Shown here: in pieces, positions 1 through 8,483 of the stretch | How positions within the stretch are numbered: position 1 is the first letter of the stretch | Layout of the letters: each line of letters opens with the position of its first letter | Assembly (NCBI RefSeq): GCF_000226255.1 | Contig: NZ_AGFG01000064.1 | Coordinates: 1 to 64,000, forward strand | Reading direction: 5' to 3' | From: Desulfovibrio sp. A2 | Lineage (GTDB): Bacteria; Desulfobacterota; Desulfovibrionia; Desulfovibrionales; Desulfovibrionaceae | Length of the DNA: 64,000 nucleotides | Program-made: the position numbers and the translations under genes | Notes under the pieces: generated by a model | Seen by the model: the letters and a program-made list of their open reading frames with translations, nothing else | Databases searched by the model: none | What the model was told of the DNA's origin: nothing

Positions 1-95
1 GCGCCCTCCGCCAGGCGGTTGTTTACAGCGGGGTCCGGCTTGCGGCATCGTGGCGCGCATCCCGTCATCATCCGCAGTGCAGAGGAGACACCCGC

Positions 96-737
96 ATGAC
101 CACGCCCGCCGCGCATTCCGCCGTGACGCCCGTTGCCTCATCGCGCCTGCCGGAAGTGCTGGCCGCCGTGTTCGTGGCGGTCTTCGTCCTGCTGGGCATC
201 GCCCCGTACGACCGCACGGTGTGGTTCATGGAATGCACGCCCGTGGTCGCCATATTCCTGCTGCTGGCGGGCACGGCGCGGCGTTTCCGGTTCAGCGACG
301 CGGCCTACCTGCTTATGGCGGTGTGGCTGTTCTGGCATACCGTGGGCGGGCACTACACCTTCTCGCGGGTGCCCTTTGGCTTCATTACCGACGCCTTCGG
401 CTTTTCGCGCAACCACTTCGACAGGGTGGGGCATTTCAGCGTGGGCTTCTACGCCTATGCCTTCGCGGAACTGCTCACGCGCCGCCGCCTGGCCGGGCCG
501 GTGGTTTCCGTGCTGTTCGGGCTGTTCGCCATCATGGCCGTGGCCTGCGGGTGGGAGATACTGGAATGGCTGGTGGCGGAGGCCGAGGGCGGCGACGCCG
601 GGCACGCCTTTCTGGGCAGCCAGGGCGACATGTGGGACGCCCAGAAGGACATGCTGGCCGACACCCTGGGGGCGATCTTCGCGCTGGCGCTGTTCCGATT
701 GTGCGGCAGGCGCTGGGGCAGCACGGGCCCGGCGTAG
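96..737 (+). CDS. YjdF-like (DUF2238) integral membrane protein
   Basis: A 213-residue polytopic inner-membrane protein of the YjdF/DUF2238 family, whose biochemical role is unknown. The sequence has about five to six hydrophobic segments. It carries the family's conserved polar motifs: a WHTVGGHY stretch followed by VPFG, then RNHFDRVGHF, and a late acidic stretch (WDAQKDMLADTLGA) before the last membrane span. Length is typical of the family. The start is chosen because GGAGAC lies about 7 nt upstream of this ATG. The gene stands alone and is followed about 200 nt later by an HD hydrolase on the same strand. The family call is confident; no function is inferred. Confidence 0.85.
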   Translation: MTTPAAHSAVTPVASSRLPEVLAAVFVAVFVLLGIAPYDRTVWFMECTPVVAIFLLLAGTARRFRFSDAAYLLMAVWLFWHTVGGHYTFSRVPFGFITDAFGFSRNHFDRVGHFSVGFYAYAFAELLTRRRLAGPVVSVLFGLFAIMAVACGWEILEWLVAEAEGGDAGHAFLGSQGDMWDAQKDMLADTLGAIFALALFRLCGRRWGSTGPA

Positions 738-940
738 GGCGGGCTGGCGGCGTCGGATGCAGGCCGCTGCGGCGGGATGCGGCCAGGCATGCCGGGATGC
801 GGGGGCACCGGCCCGGAGTGCCGGTCCGTTTGGACAGCGCCAGGGAAATGCCGTATGCCGGACGGGCGCGCCGCGCGGCGCATCCGGTGTTTCTGCCGCC
901 GGACGCTGGCGGCCGACGTCATTTTTTCCGGAGCTTCGTC

Positions 941-1564
941 ATGACCGCCTGCAATCCGCAGTTGAACCTTCAGGGGCGCGGCCGCCTGAAGCGCATCGTC
1001 GATTTCCTGAACGAGGCGGGCATGCTGCGCCTCACCCCGCGCACCGGCTATCAGTTCTTGGGCACCGGCAACGAGAACGTGGCCGAGCACTCCTTCCGCA
1101 CCGCCATCATCGGCTACGTGCTGGCCCGCATGGCCGGAGCCGACCCCTCCCGTACCGCCATGCTGTGCCTGTTCCACGACTTTCACGAGGCGCGCATCGG
1201 CGACTTCAACTACGTCAACCGTATCTACAATACCTCGAAGCCGCGCGATGCCGTGGTGCACGCCGCCGAGGGCACCGGCCTTGAAGTGGACATGCTGGAA
1301 TTCTGGGACGATCTGGAAGCCTCGCAAACGCCCGAGGCGCAACTGGCCCACGACGCGGACCAGCTGGACCTGATCCTGAACCTGAAGCGCGAACTGGACC
1401 TGGGCAACAAGTACGCGGGCAAGTGGATGGAAAGCGCGCTGGAAAGGCTGCGCACCGAGGAAGGCCGCGAGCTTGCCCAGACCATTGCCGAGACCGACCA
1501 CACTGATTGGTGGTTTCTGGGGCCGGACCGGGCGTGGTGGGAGAGGAAGAACGGGAAGGAATGA
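941..1564 (+). CDS. HD-domain phosphohydrolase (YfbR-like)
   Basis: A 207-residue HD-superfamily metal-dependent phosphohydrolase. The metal ligands are visible: H50 (in NVAEHSF), the H79-D80 doublet (FHDFHEARIGD) and the later Asp in HDADQL (D138/D140). This arrangement matches the YfbR/YGK1 group, which contains 5'-deoxynucleotidases, so nucleotide monophosphate hydrolysis is a reasonable inference but not shown. The open frame extends far upstream, but that part reads as Arg/Gly/Ala low-complexity shadow of the YjdF gene. The ATG at 941 fits both the family N-terminus and a GGAG about 8 nt upstream. The gene converges on the ABC permease that ends at 1623. Confidence 0.85.
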   Translation: MTACNPQLNLQGRGRLKRIVDFLNEAGMLRLTPRTGYQFLGTGNENVAEHSFRTAIIGYVLARMAGADPSRTAMLCLFHDFHEARIGDFNYVNRIYNTSKPRDAVVHAAEGTGLEVDMLEFWDDLEASQTPEAQLAHDADQLDLILNLKRELDLGNKYAGKWMESALERLRTEEGRELAQTIAETDHTDWWFLGPDRAWWERKNGKE

Positions 1565-1611
1565 GGGGGGAGGGCGCGTGCCCAGCCGCGCACACCCCCT
1601 CCCCCTCTTCC
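1565..1611. terminator. G/C-rich hairpin between convergent genes
   Basis: GGGGGAGGG at 1566-1574 pairs with CCCTCCCCC at 1597-1605, with a further GTG/CAC pairing inside. It starts at the stop codon of the HD gene and lies before the stop of the convergent permease. There is a short pyrimidine tract on the plus side but no clean U-run, so terminator function is only probable. Confidence 0.4.
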
Positions 1612-1622
1612 ATTCCCACTAG

Positions 1623-2846
1623 CTACTCAGGATTCCTGAGCACCTCCAGCACCTCCACCCGCGATGCCTGCCACGCCGGGTACGCCCCGGCCATCAGCCC
1701 CAGCAGCACCGATGCCACGCAGGCCCCGACAATCAGCAGCGGGTCGTACAGGTACGGAAAATCGCCCACGGCGTACACCACGGTAACGATGCCCACGGCG
1801 GCCAGCACTCCGGCCGCGCCGCCCACCCCGGCCATCACCCCGGCCTCGGCCAGGAACTGGCGGATGATCACGGTGCGGCTGGCCCCCACGGCCCGGCGAA
1901 TGCCGATCTCCAGCCTGCGGGCGCGCACCAGCAGGATCATGATGGACAGGATGCCCAGCGCCCCCACCGCGAACGAGATGGACGACGACAACACCCCCAG
2001 CGTCCACACCAGGTCCAGCGCCTGGTTGCGCAGCTTGGCCGAATCGCGCGCCGAGATCACCGAAAAGTCGTCCTTGCGGGCGGGCCCCATGTGGTGGCGG
2101 CGGCGCAGGATGTCGGTGACGGCGGCCTTGGCCGCCTCCTCGTCCTCCTGGCCATGCAGGTTCATGAACACGCCGCTGATCCAGTCTTGATTGGAAAAGC
2201 GGCGCATGTACGTGGACAGCGGGGTGAACACCATCTCGTCCAGGTTCGTCCCGGTCACGTCCTGTCCCTTTTCGGGCAGCACGCCCACCACCAGCACGTT
2301 GGCCCGAAAGAAGAACACCTGCTTGCCCACGGCCTCGGCCGGGTCGCCGAACAGGCGTTGAGCAATGGCGTAGCCCAGCACGCAGACCTTGGCCTGGGTG
2401 GCTTCCTCTTCCTCGTTGTAGAAGCGGCCGTGCTCGGTTTCGAGCAGCCGCACCTGCGCGTAGGCCGGGGGCGATGCCATGAGCTGGCTGCCCGTCTTCA
2501 CCCGGCCGTAGCGCACCGGTATGGACCCGCTGGCGTAGGGCACGCCCAGGCGCACCTGGGGCACGCTGTCCAGGATTTCGCGCGCGTCTTCCAGGCTGAA
2601 TGTGGTGGTCATGCCCGTGACGCGGGTGGCCCCTTCGCGGCGGAAGCTGGCCTGCCCGGAAAGGGCCTGCAACAGGTTGGGGCCAAGGCGCTGGGTCTCG
2701 ATGTCGGCCTTCTTGACCATGGCCTTGGAGATGTGCAGCACGGCCGTGAGCGCCAGCGCGCCCAGAAAGACCCCCAGCATGGCCAGCGCCGTGCGCATGC
2801 GGTGCGCGGCCAGCGAACGCAGGGCGATGCGCAGGCGCTGCATCAC
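1623..2846 (-). CDS. MacB-type ABC transporter permease (second of two)
   Basis: A 407-residue FtsX/MacB-type permease. It has an N-terminal membrane helix (about residues 15-35), a large MacB_PCD-like periplasmic domain (about 40-240) and three C-terminal helices in an FtsX domain. The start overlaps the preceding permease by 4 bp (ATGA), which implies translational coupling. It ends with the typical RVEVLEVLRNPE tail. There is no ATPase domain in this chain, unlike canonical MacB, in which the nucleotide-binding domain is fused; here it is a separate gene (4156-5040). It probably pairs with the upstream permease (2843-4159) as a heterodimer. Substrate is unknown: macrolide, lipopeptide or other envelope export are all possible. 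It is last in the operon. Confidence 0.88.
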   Translation of the reverse strand: MMQRLRIALRSLAAHRMRTALAMLGVFLGALALTAVLHISKAMVKKADIETQRLGPNLLQALSGQASFRREGATRVTGMTTTFSLEDAREILDSVPQVRLGVPYASGSIPVRYGRVKTGSQLMASPPAYAQVRLLETEHGRFYNEEEEATQAKVCVLGYAIAQRLFGDPAEAVGKQVFFFRANVLVVGVLPEKGQDVTGTNLDEMVFTPLSTYMRRFSNQDWISGVFMNLHGQEDEEAAKAAVTDILRRRHHMGPARKDDFSVISARDSAKLRNQALDLVWTLGVLSSSISFAVGALGILSIMILLVRARRLEIGIRRAVGASRTVIIRQFLAEAGVMAGVGGAAGVLAAVGIVTVVYAVGDFPYLYDPLLIVGACVASVLLGLMAGAYPAWQASRVEVLEVLRNPE

Positions 2847-4159
2847 TCACCCCCGCGCAGGGCCTGGATGGGGTCCAGCGCGGCGGCCTGCCGCGCCGGG
2901 CGCAGCCCGAACACCAGCCCCACCGCCGTGGCGGCGGCCAGGGCCAGCAGAAACACCTTGGCCGACAGCACCATCTCGATGAGCCCCAGCCGTTCAAGCG
3001 CCTGGCCCATCAGCGCGCCCAGCACCACGCCGCCCACGGCCCCGCACAGGGTCAGGGCCAGCGATTCCATGAGGAACTGCAACAGGATGGCCCGCCCCGG
3101 CGCGCCAAGGGCCTTCTTGAGGCCGATTTCCACCCGCCGCTCGGTGACCGAGAGCAGGAACAGGTTGGCCAGCACGAAGCCGCCCACCACCATGGCGGCG
3201 GCCGCCGTCACCCCCAGGAACAGCACCAGTCCGCCCTTGATCACGGCCAGGAACTTCAGCACCTCGCGCGCGGTGAGCACGGTGAAGTCGTCCGGGTCTT
3301 CGGGGGCCAGGCGGTGCAGGTGGCGCAGCAGGCTGCGCAGATCCTCCACGTGGGCGTCCATGCCCGCCGTGTCCTCGAACTTGACCCGCAGAGCGCGAAA
3401 GTAGCGGCGGTCCATGTTGAAGCGCTGGGTCAGCGTGGTGATGGGGATGACCACGCGGTCGTCCACGTTGCCGCCGCCGCCGGACATGCCCCGGTACTGC
3501 AGCAGGCCCACCACGGTGAACGGCACGCCGGACATGAGAAAGGTGCGCCCCACGGGGTTCGCGTCGCCGAACAGTTCGCGGGCGGGCTTGTCGCCCATCA
3601 GGGCCACGCGGCCGCCGCGCTGCACGTCTTCCGCCGTCAGGTCGCGCCCTTCCACCAGCGGCCAGTTCCAGGCTTTTGCGTAGTTTTCCGTGGTGCCCGC
3701 CACCAGCGGCACGTCGTAGTTGTTGGATTCGTGCTTCAGGCGCACGTTGCCCTTGGAGCGCATGGGCAGCACGATGTACGCGCCCGGCAGCGACTGGCGG
3801 ATGCGCGCCGCGTCTTCCCAGGTCAGGGTGAGGGTGCGCGCGCCCACGGCGCGGTTGACGATGTTGCCGCCGAACACCAGCACGGCGTCCGGCCCGAACA
3901 TGTCGGCGATCTCGTCGGCCTTCTTGGACGCGCCGTCCACGGCGGCCACGATGACCGTCAGCGAGGCGATGCCCAGCGACACGGCGGCGATGACGAAGAA
4001 GCTGCGCAGCCGGTAGGCCAGCAACGCGGACAGGCCCAGCACGGCGGCGCGCCAGGCTTCGCGCAGCAGCCCACGCAGGCGGGCAAGTCCGCTCCGTCCG
4101 CCCGGTCTGACGAAGCCGCCGGGAGCGGGGCCGGATGCCGTGGCAGCCGGGGAGGTCAT
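2843..4159 (-). CDS. MacB-type ABC transporter permease (first of two)
   Basis: A 438-residue FtsX-type permease. A Pro/Gly/Arg-rich cytoplasmic N-terminus of about 45 residues precedes the first membrane helix. A periplasmic domain follows (about 70-310), then three C-terminal helices (FtsX domain, ending LDPIQALRGGE). The signature VTERRVEIGLKKALGAPG, a cytoplasmic coupling loop, is clear. It overlaps the ATPase gene upstream and the second permease downstream by 4 bp each, so the three proteins are translated as a unit. A Gly run (SGGGGN) interrupts the periplasmic domain. With its neighbours it forms a tripartite-type efflux system; no TolC-like outer-membrane gene is present in this window. 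Confidence 0.88.
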   Translation of the reverse strand: MTSPAATASGPAPGGFVRPGGRSGLARLRGLLREAWRAAVLGLSALLAYRLRSFFVIAAVSLGIASLTVIVAAVDGASKKADEIADMFGPDAVLVFGGNIVNRAVGARTLTLTWEDAARIRQSLPGAYIVLPMRSKGNVRLKHESNNYDVPLVAGTTENYAKAWNWPLVEGRDLTAEDVQRGGRVALMGDKPARELFGDANPVGRTFLMSGVPFTVVGLLQYRGMSGGGGNVDDRVVIPITTLTQRFNMDRRYFRALRVKFEDTAGMDAHVEDLRSLLRHLHRLAPEDPDDFTVLTAREVLKFLAVIKGGLVLFLGVTAAAAMVVGGFVLANLFLLSVTERRVEIGLKKALGAPGRAILLQFLMESLALTLCGAVGGVVLGALMGQALERLGLIEMVLSAKVFLLALAAATAVGLVFGLRPARQAAALDPIQALRGGE

Positions 4160-5040
4160 GCGGGGGCCCCGGGGCCGGACGTGCCTGAAGACGGCCCTGC
4201 GGATGGTCCGTCGGACGGCGCGCTGGCGGATGCCGCGCCGGGGGGCGGCACGGCCCCGTCGCCGTGCAGGCCGTCGCTTTCGATGACCCCGTCGCGGATG
4301 ACGATGCGCCGCCGCGCGCGGGCGGCGGTTTCCGCGTCGTGGGTCACCACCACCACGGTTTTGCCGGTGCGGTTGATGTCCGCGAGCAGATCGAGGATGT
4401 CGGCGCTGGTGGTGGAATCGAGCTGGCCGGTGGGTTCGTCGGCCAGAATCAGCGCGGGGTCGTTCAGCAGGGCGCGGGCCAGGGCCACCCGCTGCTGCTG
4501 GCCGCCGGAAAGGCGCGCGGGCACGAAATCCATGCGGTCGCCAAGCCCCACGCGGTGCAGCAACTCCTCCGCCCGCCTGCGCTGGGCGCGCAGGTTCTTG
4601 TGGCTGTACAGGCCGGGCAGCAGCACGTTGTCCAGCGCGGTGGCGTAAGGGATGAGGTAGAAGTTCTGAAACACGAAGCCGGTCAGCTGGTTGCGCGCCT
4701 CGGACCGGGCGTCGTCGTCCAGGTGCGAGACGTCGTGCCCGTCCAGCACGTAGCGGCCCGTGGTGGGGCTGTCCAGCAGGCCCAGGATGTGCAGCAGCGT
4801 GGACTTTCCGGAGCCGGACGCGCCCTGGATGGCCACGAACTCGCCATGGGCGATGGAAAAGCTGACGCCGCGCAGCACGTCCACGGTCAGGTCGCCCTGC
4901 CGGAAACTGCGGGTGATGCCGGAAAGCTCGACGAGGGTGCCGGGCGATCCGGACGTTCCGGATGCGCCAGACGTTCCGGGCGTGTCGGTCGCTCCGGGCG
5001 CATCGGGCGCGCCGGGTGCGGCGAGGTGTGTGGTGGTCAT
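4156..5040 (-). CDS. MacB/LolD-type ABC transporter ATP-binding protein
   Basis: A 294-residue ABC ATPase that powers the two adjacent permeases. It shows Walker A GASGSGKST, Q-loop FVFQNFYLIPYATALDN, signature LSGGQQQR, Walker B LILADEPTGQLDS and the H-loop histidine in VTHDAE. The catalytic core (about 36-255) is flanked by low-complexity tails. The N-terminal tail is built from 9-bp repeats giving GAPDAPGATDTPG-like tripeptides, and the C-terminal tail is rich in Ser/Gly/Pro/Ala. The ATG follows the stop of the adaptor gene by 16 bp. The ATPase subclass is that of MacB/LolD/FtsE. The tails are not part of the fold and may be expansion products. Confidence 0.92.
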   Translation of the reverse strand: MTTTHLAAPGAPDAPGATDTPGTSGASGTSGSPGTLVELSGITRSFRQGDLTVDVLRGVSFSIAHGEFVAIQGASGSGKSTLLHILGLLDSPTTGRYVLDGHDVSHLDDDARSEARNQLTGFVFQNFYLIPYATALDNVLLPGLYSHKNLRAQRRRAEELLHRVGLGDRMDFVPARLSGGQQQRVALARALLNDPALILADEPTGQLDSTTSADILDLLADINRTGKTVVVVTHDAETAARARRRIVIRDGVIESDGLHGDGAVPPPGAASASAPSDGPSAGPSSGTSGPGAPA

Positions 5041-5056
5041 GGTCGCACCGTCCCGC

Positions 5057-6346
5057 CTAGCGTGCCGGGCGTCCGGCGGGCGGTCCGCCCGGGCCGCCGG
5101 GACCGCCAGCCGTCTGCTCAGGCCGCGAACCGCCGCGCGAGGGCGGCAGCACCACCCGGGTGCCCACCACGTCGCCTTCGGCCAGCCCTTCCAGCACCTC
5201 GCTGGCCTCGGCCCCGGCCAGGCCGATGCGCGGGCGCACCTTGCGGATGCCTGCGCCGTCCTGCACGAACACCACCTGTTCGCCGCCCACCCATTTCAGC
5301 GCCTCGTTGGGCACGGCCAACACGTTGTCCTTCTGCTGCACCACGATGCGACACTGGGTGGTCATTTCCGGCCGCAGGTCGGTGGAGGTCTGCGGGGTAA
5401 GGCGCACCAGCGCCCGGTAGTACACGATGTTCTCTCGGATTTCCGGCTGCGGGTAGATCTGGTTCACCGTGCCGGTGAAGGTGCGGCCCGGCAGCGAATC
5501 CACGCGGAACTCCACGGCCATGCCGGGGGTCACCTGGCCCACGTCGGTCTCGTCCACGTATATCCACATTTCCAGTCGGGTGGGGTCCAGCACGGTGATC
5601 AGGTTGGCCACCTGAAAGCCCGCCACCACGGTTTCGCCGCCCTGCGCCGTGACCTCGCTGACCACCCCGTCCAGCGGGGCGCGGATGACCGAGTAGGAAA
5701 GGCGCACGTTGGTGGCCTCCAGCGCGGACGTGGCCTCCTTTACCGCTTCGCGGGCGCTTCTGATGGCCAGGGAGGACTCGCGTTGCAGGCGGTCCAGTGT
5801 GGCCTTGCGCGCGGCCAGGGTGTTGGCGGTGGTTTCCGCCTGCTGCTTGGCCTCGTCCAGGGTGTTGCGGGCGTCCAGGTCCTGGTCCACCAAGGTGCGG
5901 CGGCGCTTCAGGTTCAGGGCGGCGTAGTCGTAGTCGGCCTGCGCGGCGGCCACCTGCGCTTCGGCCTCGCGAATCTGCAACGGGTACGAGGACTCCACCT
6001 TGGCGCGTTCGGCCTCGGCCTTGCGCAGGGTGGCCTGCGCCTGTTCCTGCTGGGCGCGTTGCTCGCGGTCGTCGATTTCGGCGATGATCTGCCCGGCCTT
6101 CACCTTGTCGCCCACCTTGACGTGCATGGTGCGGATGATGCCGGTGAACCGGGTGCCGGTCTTCACGATGGCGCCCACCTCGGGCTTGATGATGCCGGTG
6201 GCGTCCAGCACCTTGCGCACGGTGGCCCGGCCGAGGGTGGCCGTCTGAGTGATTTCGGTGCGGCCTTCGCGCCGCGACAGGAAAAAGGCCGCCGCAAGGG
6301 CCACGGCGAGGGCGATGGCGAGGCCGATGATGATCTTCTTGCGCAT
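5057..6346 (-). CDS. HlyD/MacA-type periplasmic adaptor of ABC efflux system
   Basis: A 429-residue membrane-fusion protein, the first gene of the exporter operon. M1 is chosen at 6346 because it directly precedes a signal anchor (MRKKIIIGLAIALAVALAAA). The longer frame upstream encodes only Pro/Arg-rich sequence. After the anchor come a biotinyl-lipoyl-like half (about 55-95), a long alpha-helical hairpin (about 100-200, rich in Glu/Lys/Ala and Arg), the second lipoyl half (IRAPLDGVVSEV), and beta-barrel and membrane-proximal domains. A Gly/Arg/Pro tail ends the protein. It presumably links the two permeases to an outer-membrane channel encoded elsewhere. There is no strong Shine-Dalgarno, only a GGGAAC about 5 nt before the ATG. 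Confidence 0.88.
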   Translation of the reverse strand: MRKKIIIGLAIALAVALAAAFFLSRREGRTEITQTATLGRATVRKVLDATGIIKPEVGAIVKTGTRFTGIIRTMHVKVGDKVKAGQIIAEIDDREQRAQQEQAQATLRKAEAERAKVESSYPLQIREAEAQVAAAQADYDYAALNLKRRRTLVDQDLDARNTLDEAKQQAETTANTLAARKATLDRLQRESSLAIRSAREAVKEATSALEATNVRLSYSVIRAPLDGVVSEVTAQGGETVVAGFQVANLITVLDPTRLEMWIYVDETDVGQVTPGMAVEFRVDSLPGRTFTGTVNQIYPQPEIRENIVYYRALVRLTPQTSTDLRPEMTTQCRIVVQQKDNVLAVPNEALKWVGGEQVVFVQDGAGIRKVRPRIGLAGAEASEVLEGLAEGDVVGTRVVLPPSRGGSRPEQTAGGPGGPGGPPAGRPAR

Positions 6347-6375
6347 GGGGTTCCCGTGTCCGTGACGTCTGGGCG

Positions 6376-6402
6376 GTCCGTGCAGTTCGTGCAATCCGTG
6401 CA
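6376..6402. repeat. 9-bp degenerate tandem repeat, three units
   Basis: Units GTCCGTGCA, GTTCGTGCA and ATCCGTGCA lie immediately upstream of the adaptor start. They belong to a class of 9-bp arrays seen at many places in this window. Confidence 0.7.
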
Positions 6403-6736
6403 ACGTGGAAGGGGGCGGGTGGTCCGGGCGACTCCGTGCCGGGGTGCCGGTCCGTGTCGGCCTGCACCGGGGGCGCGGCGCGTGGCCAATCGGGCCAATC
6501 GGGCCAGTCGGGCGGGGCCGCCGGGCAATGCCGGGACTATAAGGATTCGCGCGGCGAAGGGGAAGGGCATGCGCGCCACGGAACGGGAGTTCGGGCACTG
6601 GCGGGGGACGGTGGGGCAGGGATGCGCGTCACGGCGATCTGGCGCTGGCAGCCTCGCCCGAACCGCGTCGTGCCGCCCGACCGCCGGACCGTGCCCGGCG
6701 GCCACGAGCCCCGTGCGGGGCGGGAACCCCGGCGCG
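6403..6736. other. Intergenic stretch without a gene; contains a second 9-bp array
   Basis: No credible coding region is seen between the adaptor gene and the 327-aa gene. It holds a 9-bp array at 6484-6510 (GGCCAATCG, GGCCAATCG, GGCCAGTCG) and a short GCCCCG/CGGGGC hairpin at 6708-6721 that has no U-tract. The promoter of the exporter operon probably lies here but I cannot place it. Confidence 0.5.
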
Positions 6737-7720
6737 TCAATCGCCGGGCTTGAGCGCGGTGAGGCCGTCCGGGCCATCGGCCAGGCGCAGGCCGAAGCCT
6801 TGCCACAGCGCGGACAGCAGTTCCACGCCGGGTGCCATGTCGGGCGAACCGGCCACGTGGCGGTTGCGGAAGAAGGCGTGCAGGTCGCGCGCAGCGGCGG
6901 GCAGATCGGCCCGGTGCAGCAGTTCCGCGCCTGGGGCGGCCATGTCGGGGAAATGGTCCAGGGTGGCCCAGGCATGCGAGAGCGCAAGGGAAAGGCGCAT
7001 CACCAGCGGGCGCACCGCGCGCAGGTAGGTGGGCGTGTCGCCGCTGCGGGCGTGGTCGTCGGCCAGCATGCGCAACCAGGTGCGCGCGTCGGCCGAGGTG
7101 GCGTGCCCCAGGTCGGCGGCAAAGGCGTGCAGCAGCGCGGTGCGGGCGCGTTCGGAAAGCTCCTGCCGCAGCACCTTGCGCAGCAGCGCCTCGCGAAAGT
7201 CCCACGCCTTGCGGGCGGCGTCGTATTCGCCGAACAGGCGCGAGACGGCGGTAAGCAGCACGGCGTGGCGTCCCTGCGGAGCGGAACCCGGCGCGTCGCG
7301 CAGGGGCACGGGCAGCCGCCCCCGATTCACCAGCCGGGTCAGTTCGCGCCAGTACAGGGCATAGCGCATGTGGGCGTCGTGTTCCGGCCCGTAGATGCCG
7401 GGGTGGAACAGCAGCACCCAGCCCCGTTCGGCGGGGACGGCGGCCGTCATCGCAGAAGGGGCGGAAAGGGCGGAAGACGGCTTGCGCGTGGCGGCCGGGG
7501 ATGACGCGCGGCCCGCATGCCGGTTGGGGGCAAGTTCGGCCAGCGCCGCGTCGAAGTCGGCGGGCACCACGATGCGCTCGATGCGCACCACGTCGGAAAG
7601 TCCGCGCGCCGCCCCGGCGATGACGCCCAGTTCCTCGCGCGCGGCCTGGGATCCCGTGCCGCCTTCGGGCCCGCGCAGGGTGTCCGGCAGGTTCGCTTCC
7701 ACATCCACCGAAATGCGCAT
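6737..7720 (-). CDS. Unrecognised 327-aa protein
   Basis: I do not recognise a family. It is a soluble protein without a signal peptide, predicted mainly helical in its C-terminal two thirds, with many Ala/Leu/Arg heptad-like stretches. An Ala/Ser-rich linker at about residues 88-108 separates a small N-terminal segment (MRISVDVEANLP) from the rest. A conserved-looking core motif is LLFHPGIYGPEHDAHMRYALYW. The start is set by AAGGAG seven nucleotides before the ATG at 7720; the frame further upstream is not gene-like. A perfect 10-bp hairpin lies just upstream of that ribosome binding site. It is divergent from the Hsp20 pair, so a stress link is conceivable but unproven. Confidence 0.7.
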   Translation of the reverse strand: MRISVDVEANLPDTLRGPEGGTGSQAAREELGVIAGAARGLSDVVRIERIVVPADFDAALAELAPNRHAGRASSPAATRKPSSALSAPSAMTAAVPAERGWVLLFHPGIYGPEHDAHMRYALYWRELTRLVNRGRLPVPLRDAPGSAPQGRHAVLLTAVSRLFGEYDAARKAWDFREALLRKVLRQELSERARTALLHAFAADLGHATSADARTWLRMLADDHARSGDTPTYLRAVRPLVMRLSLALSHAWATLDHFPDMAAPGAELLHRADLPAAARDLHAFFRNRHVAGSPDMAPGVELLSALWQGFGLRLADGPDGLTALKPGD

Positions 7721-7740
7721 GGGGTGCTCCTTGCGTCGCC

Positions 7741-7765
7741 GCGCCCCCACGGAATGTGGGGGCGC
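7741..7765 (-). promoter_or_regulatory. Perfect 10-bp inverted repeat just upstream of the 327-aa gene RBS
   Basis: GCGCCCCCAC (7741-7750) and GTGGGGGCGC (7756-7765) are exact reverse complements separated by 5 nt. The hairpin sits about 10 nt upstream of the AAGGAG of the minus-strand gene. There is no U-run, so it is more likely an operator or 5'UTR structure than a terminator. Confidence 0.5.
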
Positions 7766-7928
7766 GCCCCACCATGTAGAGGATGCACGAAGCCGGGTCA
7801 ACCGTCCGGCCGGAAGTCGCTTTTCAAGCCCCGGCGCGGGCTGCCGCCACGGGGCCTGAACCCGGAGGCGTTCACCCCGGTTTCGGGCGCCCCGGAAATG
7901 ACGCGCCGTGAAGTGCGCACCTGGGGTG

Positions 7929-7957
7929 TTGACACCGCCGCAGACCGATTTAGCTAT
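7929..7957 (+). promoter_or_regulatory. Candidate promoter for the hsp20 pair
   Basis: TTGACA at 7929-7934 is followed after 16 nt by TAGCTA (7951-7956), inside a locally AT-richer stretch. The -35 hexamer overlaps a small symmetry GGTGT-TG-ACACC (7925-7936). No CIRCE element is seen. Assignment is by consensus only. Confidence 0.45.
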
Positions 7958-8054
7958 TTTCCGGAAAGGGTGCGGCTCCATTCCGGCCCATTCCGGAAAA
8001 AGCCCACTGCGGCAGTGGAAAATCATGACCGTACCAGACCAAGGAGGTGCCATC

Positions 8055-8483
8055 ATGGTGATAGACTTCAGCACACTGTATGACATGCCGAGAAGTTTCG
8101 AGAGGATGTTCGACGAAATGTCGCGGTTGCATTCGTTCAGTTCGCGGCGCACTGCATACCCGTTGTTGAACGTGCACGAGAATGACGACGGCTACACCGT
8201 GGATGTCAGCGTTCCCGGTATTGCTCCCGGAGACGTGGAGCTTACCCTCACCGACCGCAACCTGATCATCAAGGGCGAGCGCAAGGCCACCGAGGGCAGG
8301 TATTTCAGGCAGGAACGCCTTTCCGGCTCGTTCCAGCGCATCCTGAGCCTGAACGTGCCCGTGGACCGCGACCGCGTTTCCGCCCGCAGCGAAAACGGCA
8401 TTCTGCGGGTGACCCTGCCCAAGGCCGAAGCCGTGAAGCCGCGCAAGATCGCCATAGAAGCGCCGGCAGGAGGTGTGCAATGA
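8055..8483 (+). CDS. Hsp20/alpha-crystallin small heat shock protein
   Basis: A 142-residue small heat shock protein, an ATP-independent holdase chaperone that binds unfolding proteins in the cytoplasm. The alpha-crystallin domain spans about residues 38-132, with YTVDVSVPGI at its start, the GRYFRQERLSGSFQR segment, and the closing NGILRVTLPKAE. The start is fixed by AAGGAGG (8041-8047) upstream of the ATG at 8055; the longer frame includes the promoter. Its stop overlaps the start of a second Hsp20 gene (ATGA), so both are co-translated. A C-terminal IXI-type motif is only weakly present (KIAIEA). Confidence 0.93.
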   Translation: MVIDFSTLYDMPRSFERMFDEMSRLHSFSSRRTAYPLLNVHENDDGYTVDVSVPGIAPGDVELTLTDRNLIIKGERKATEGRYFRQERLSGSFQRILSLNVPVDRDRVSARSENGILRVTLPKAEAVKPRKIAIEAPAGGVQ

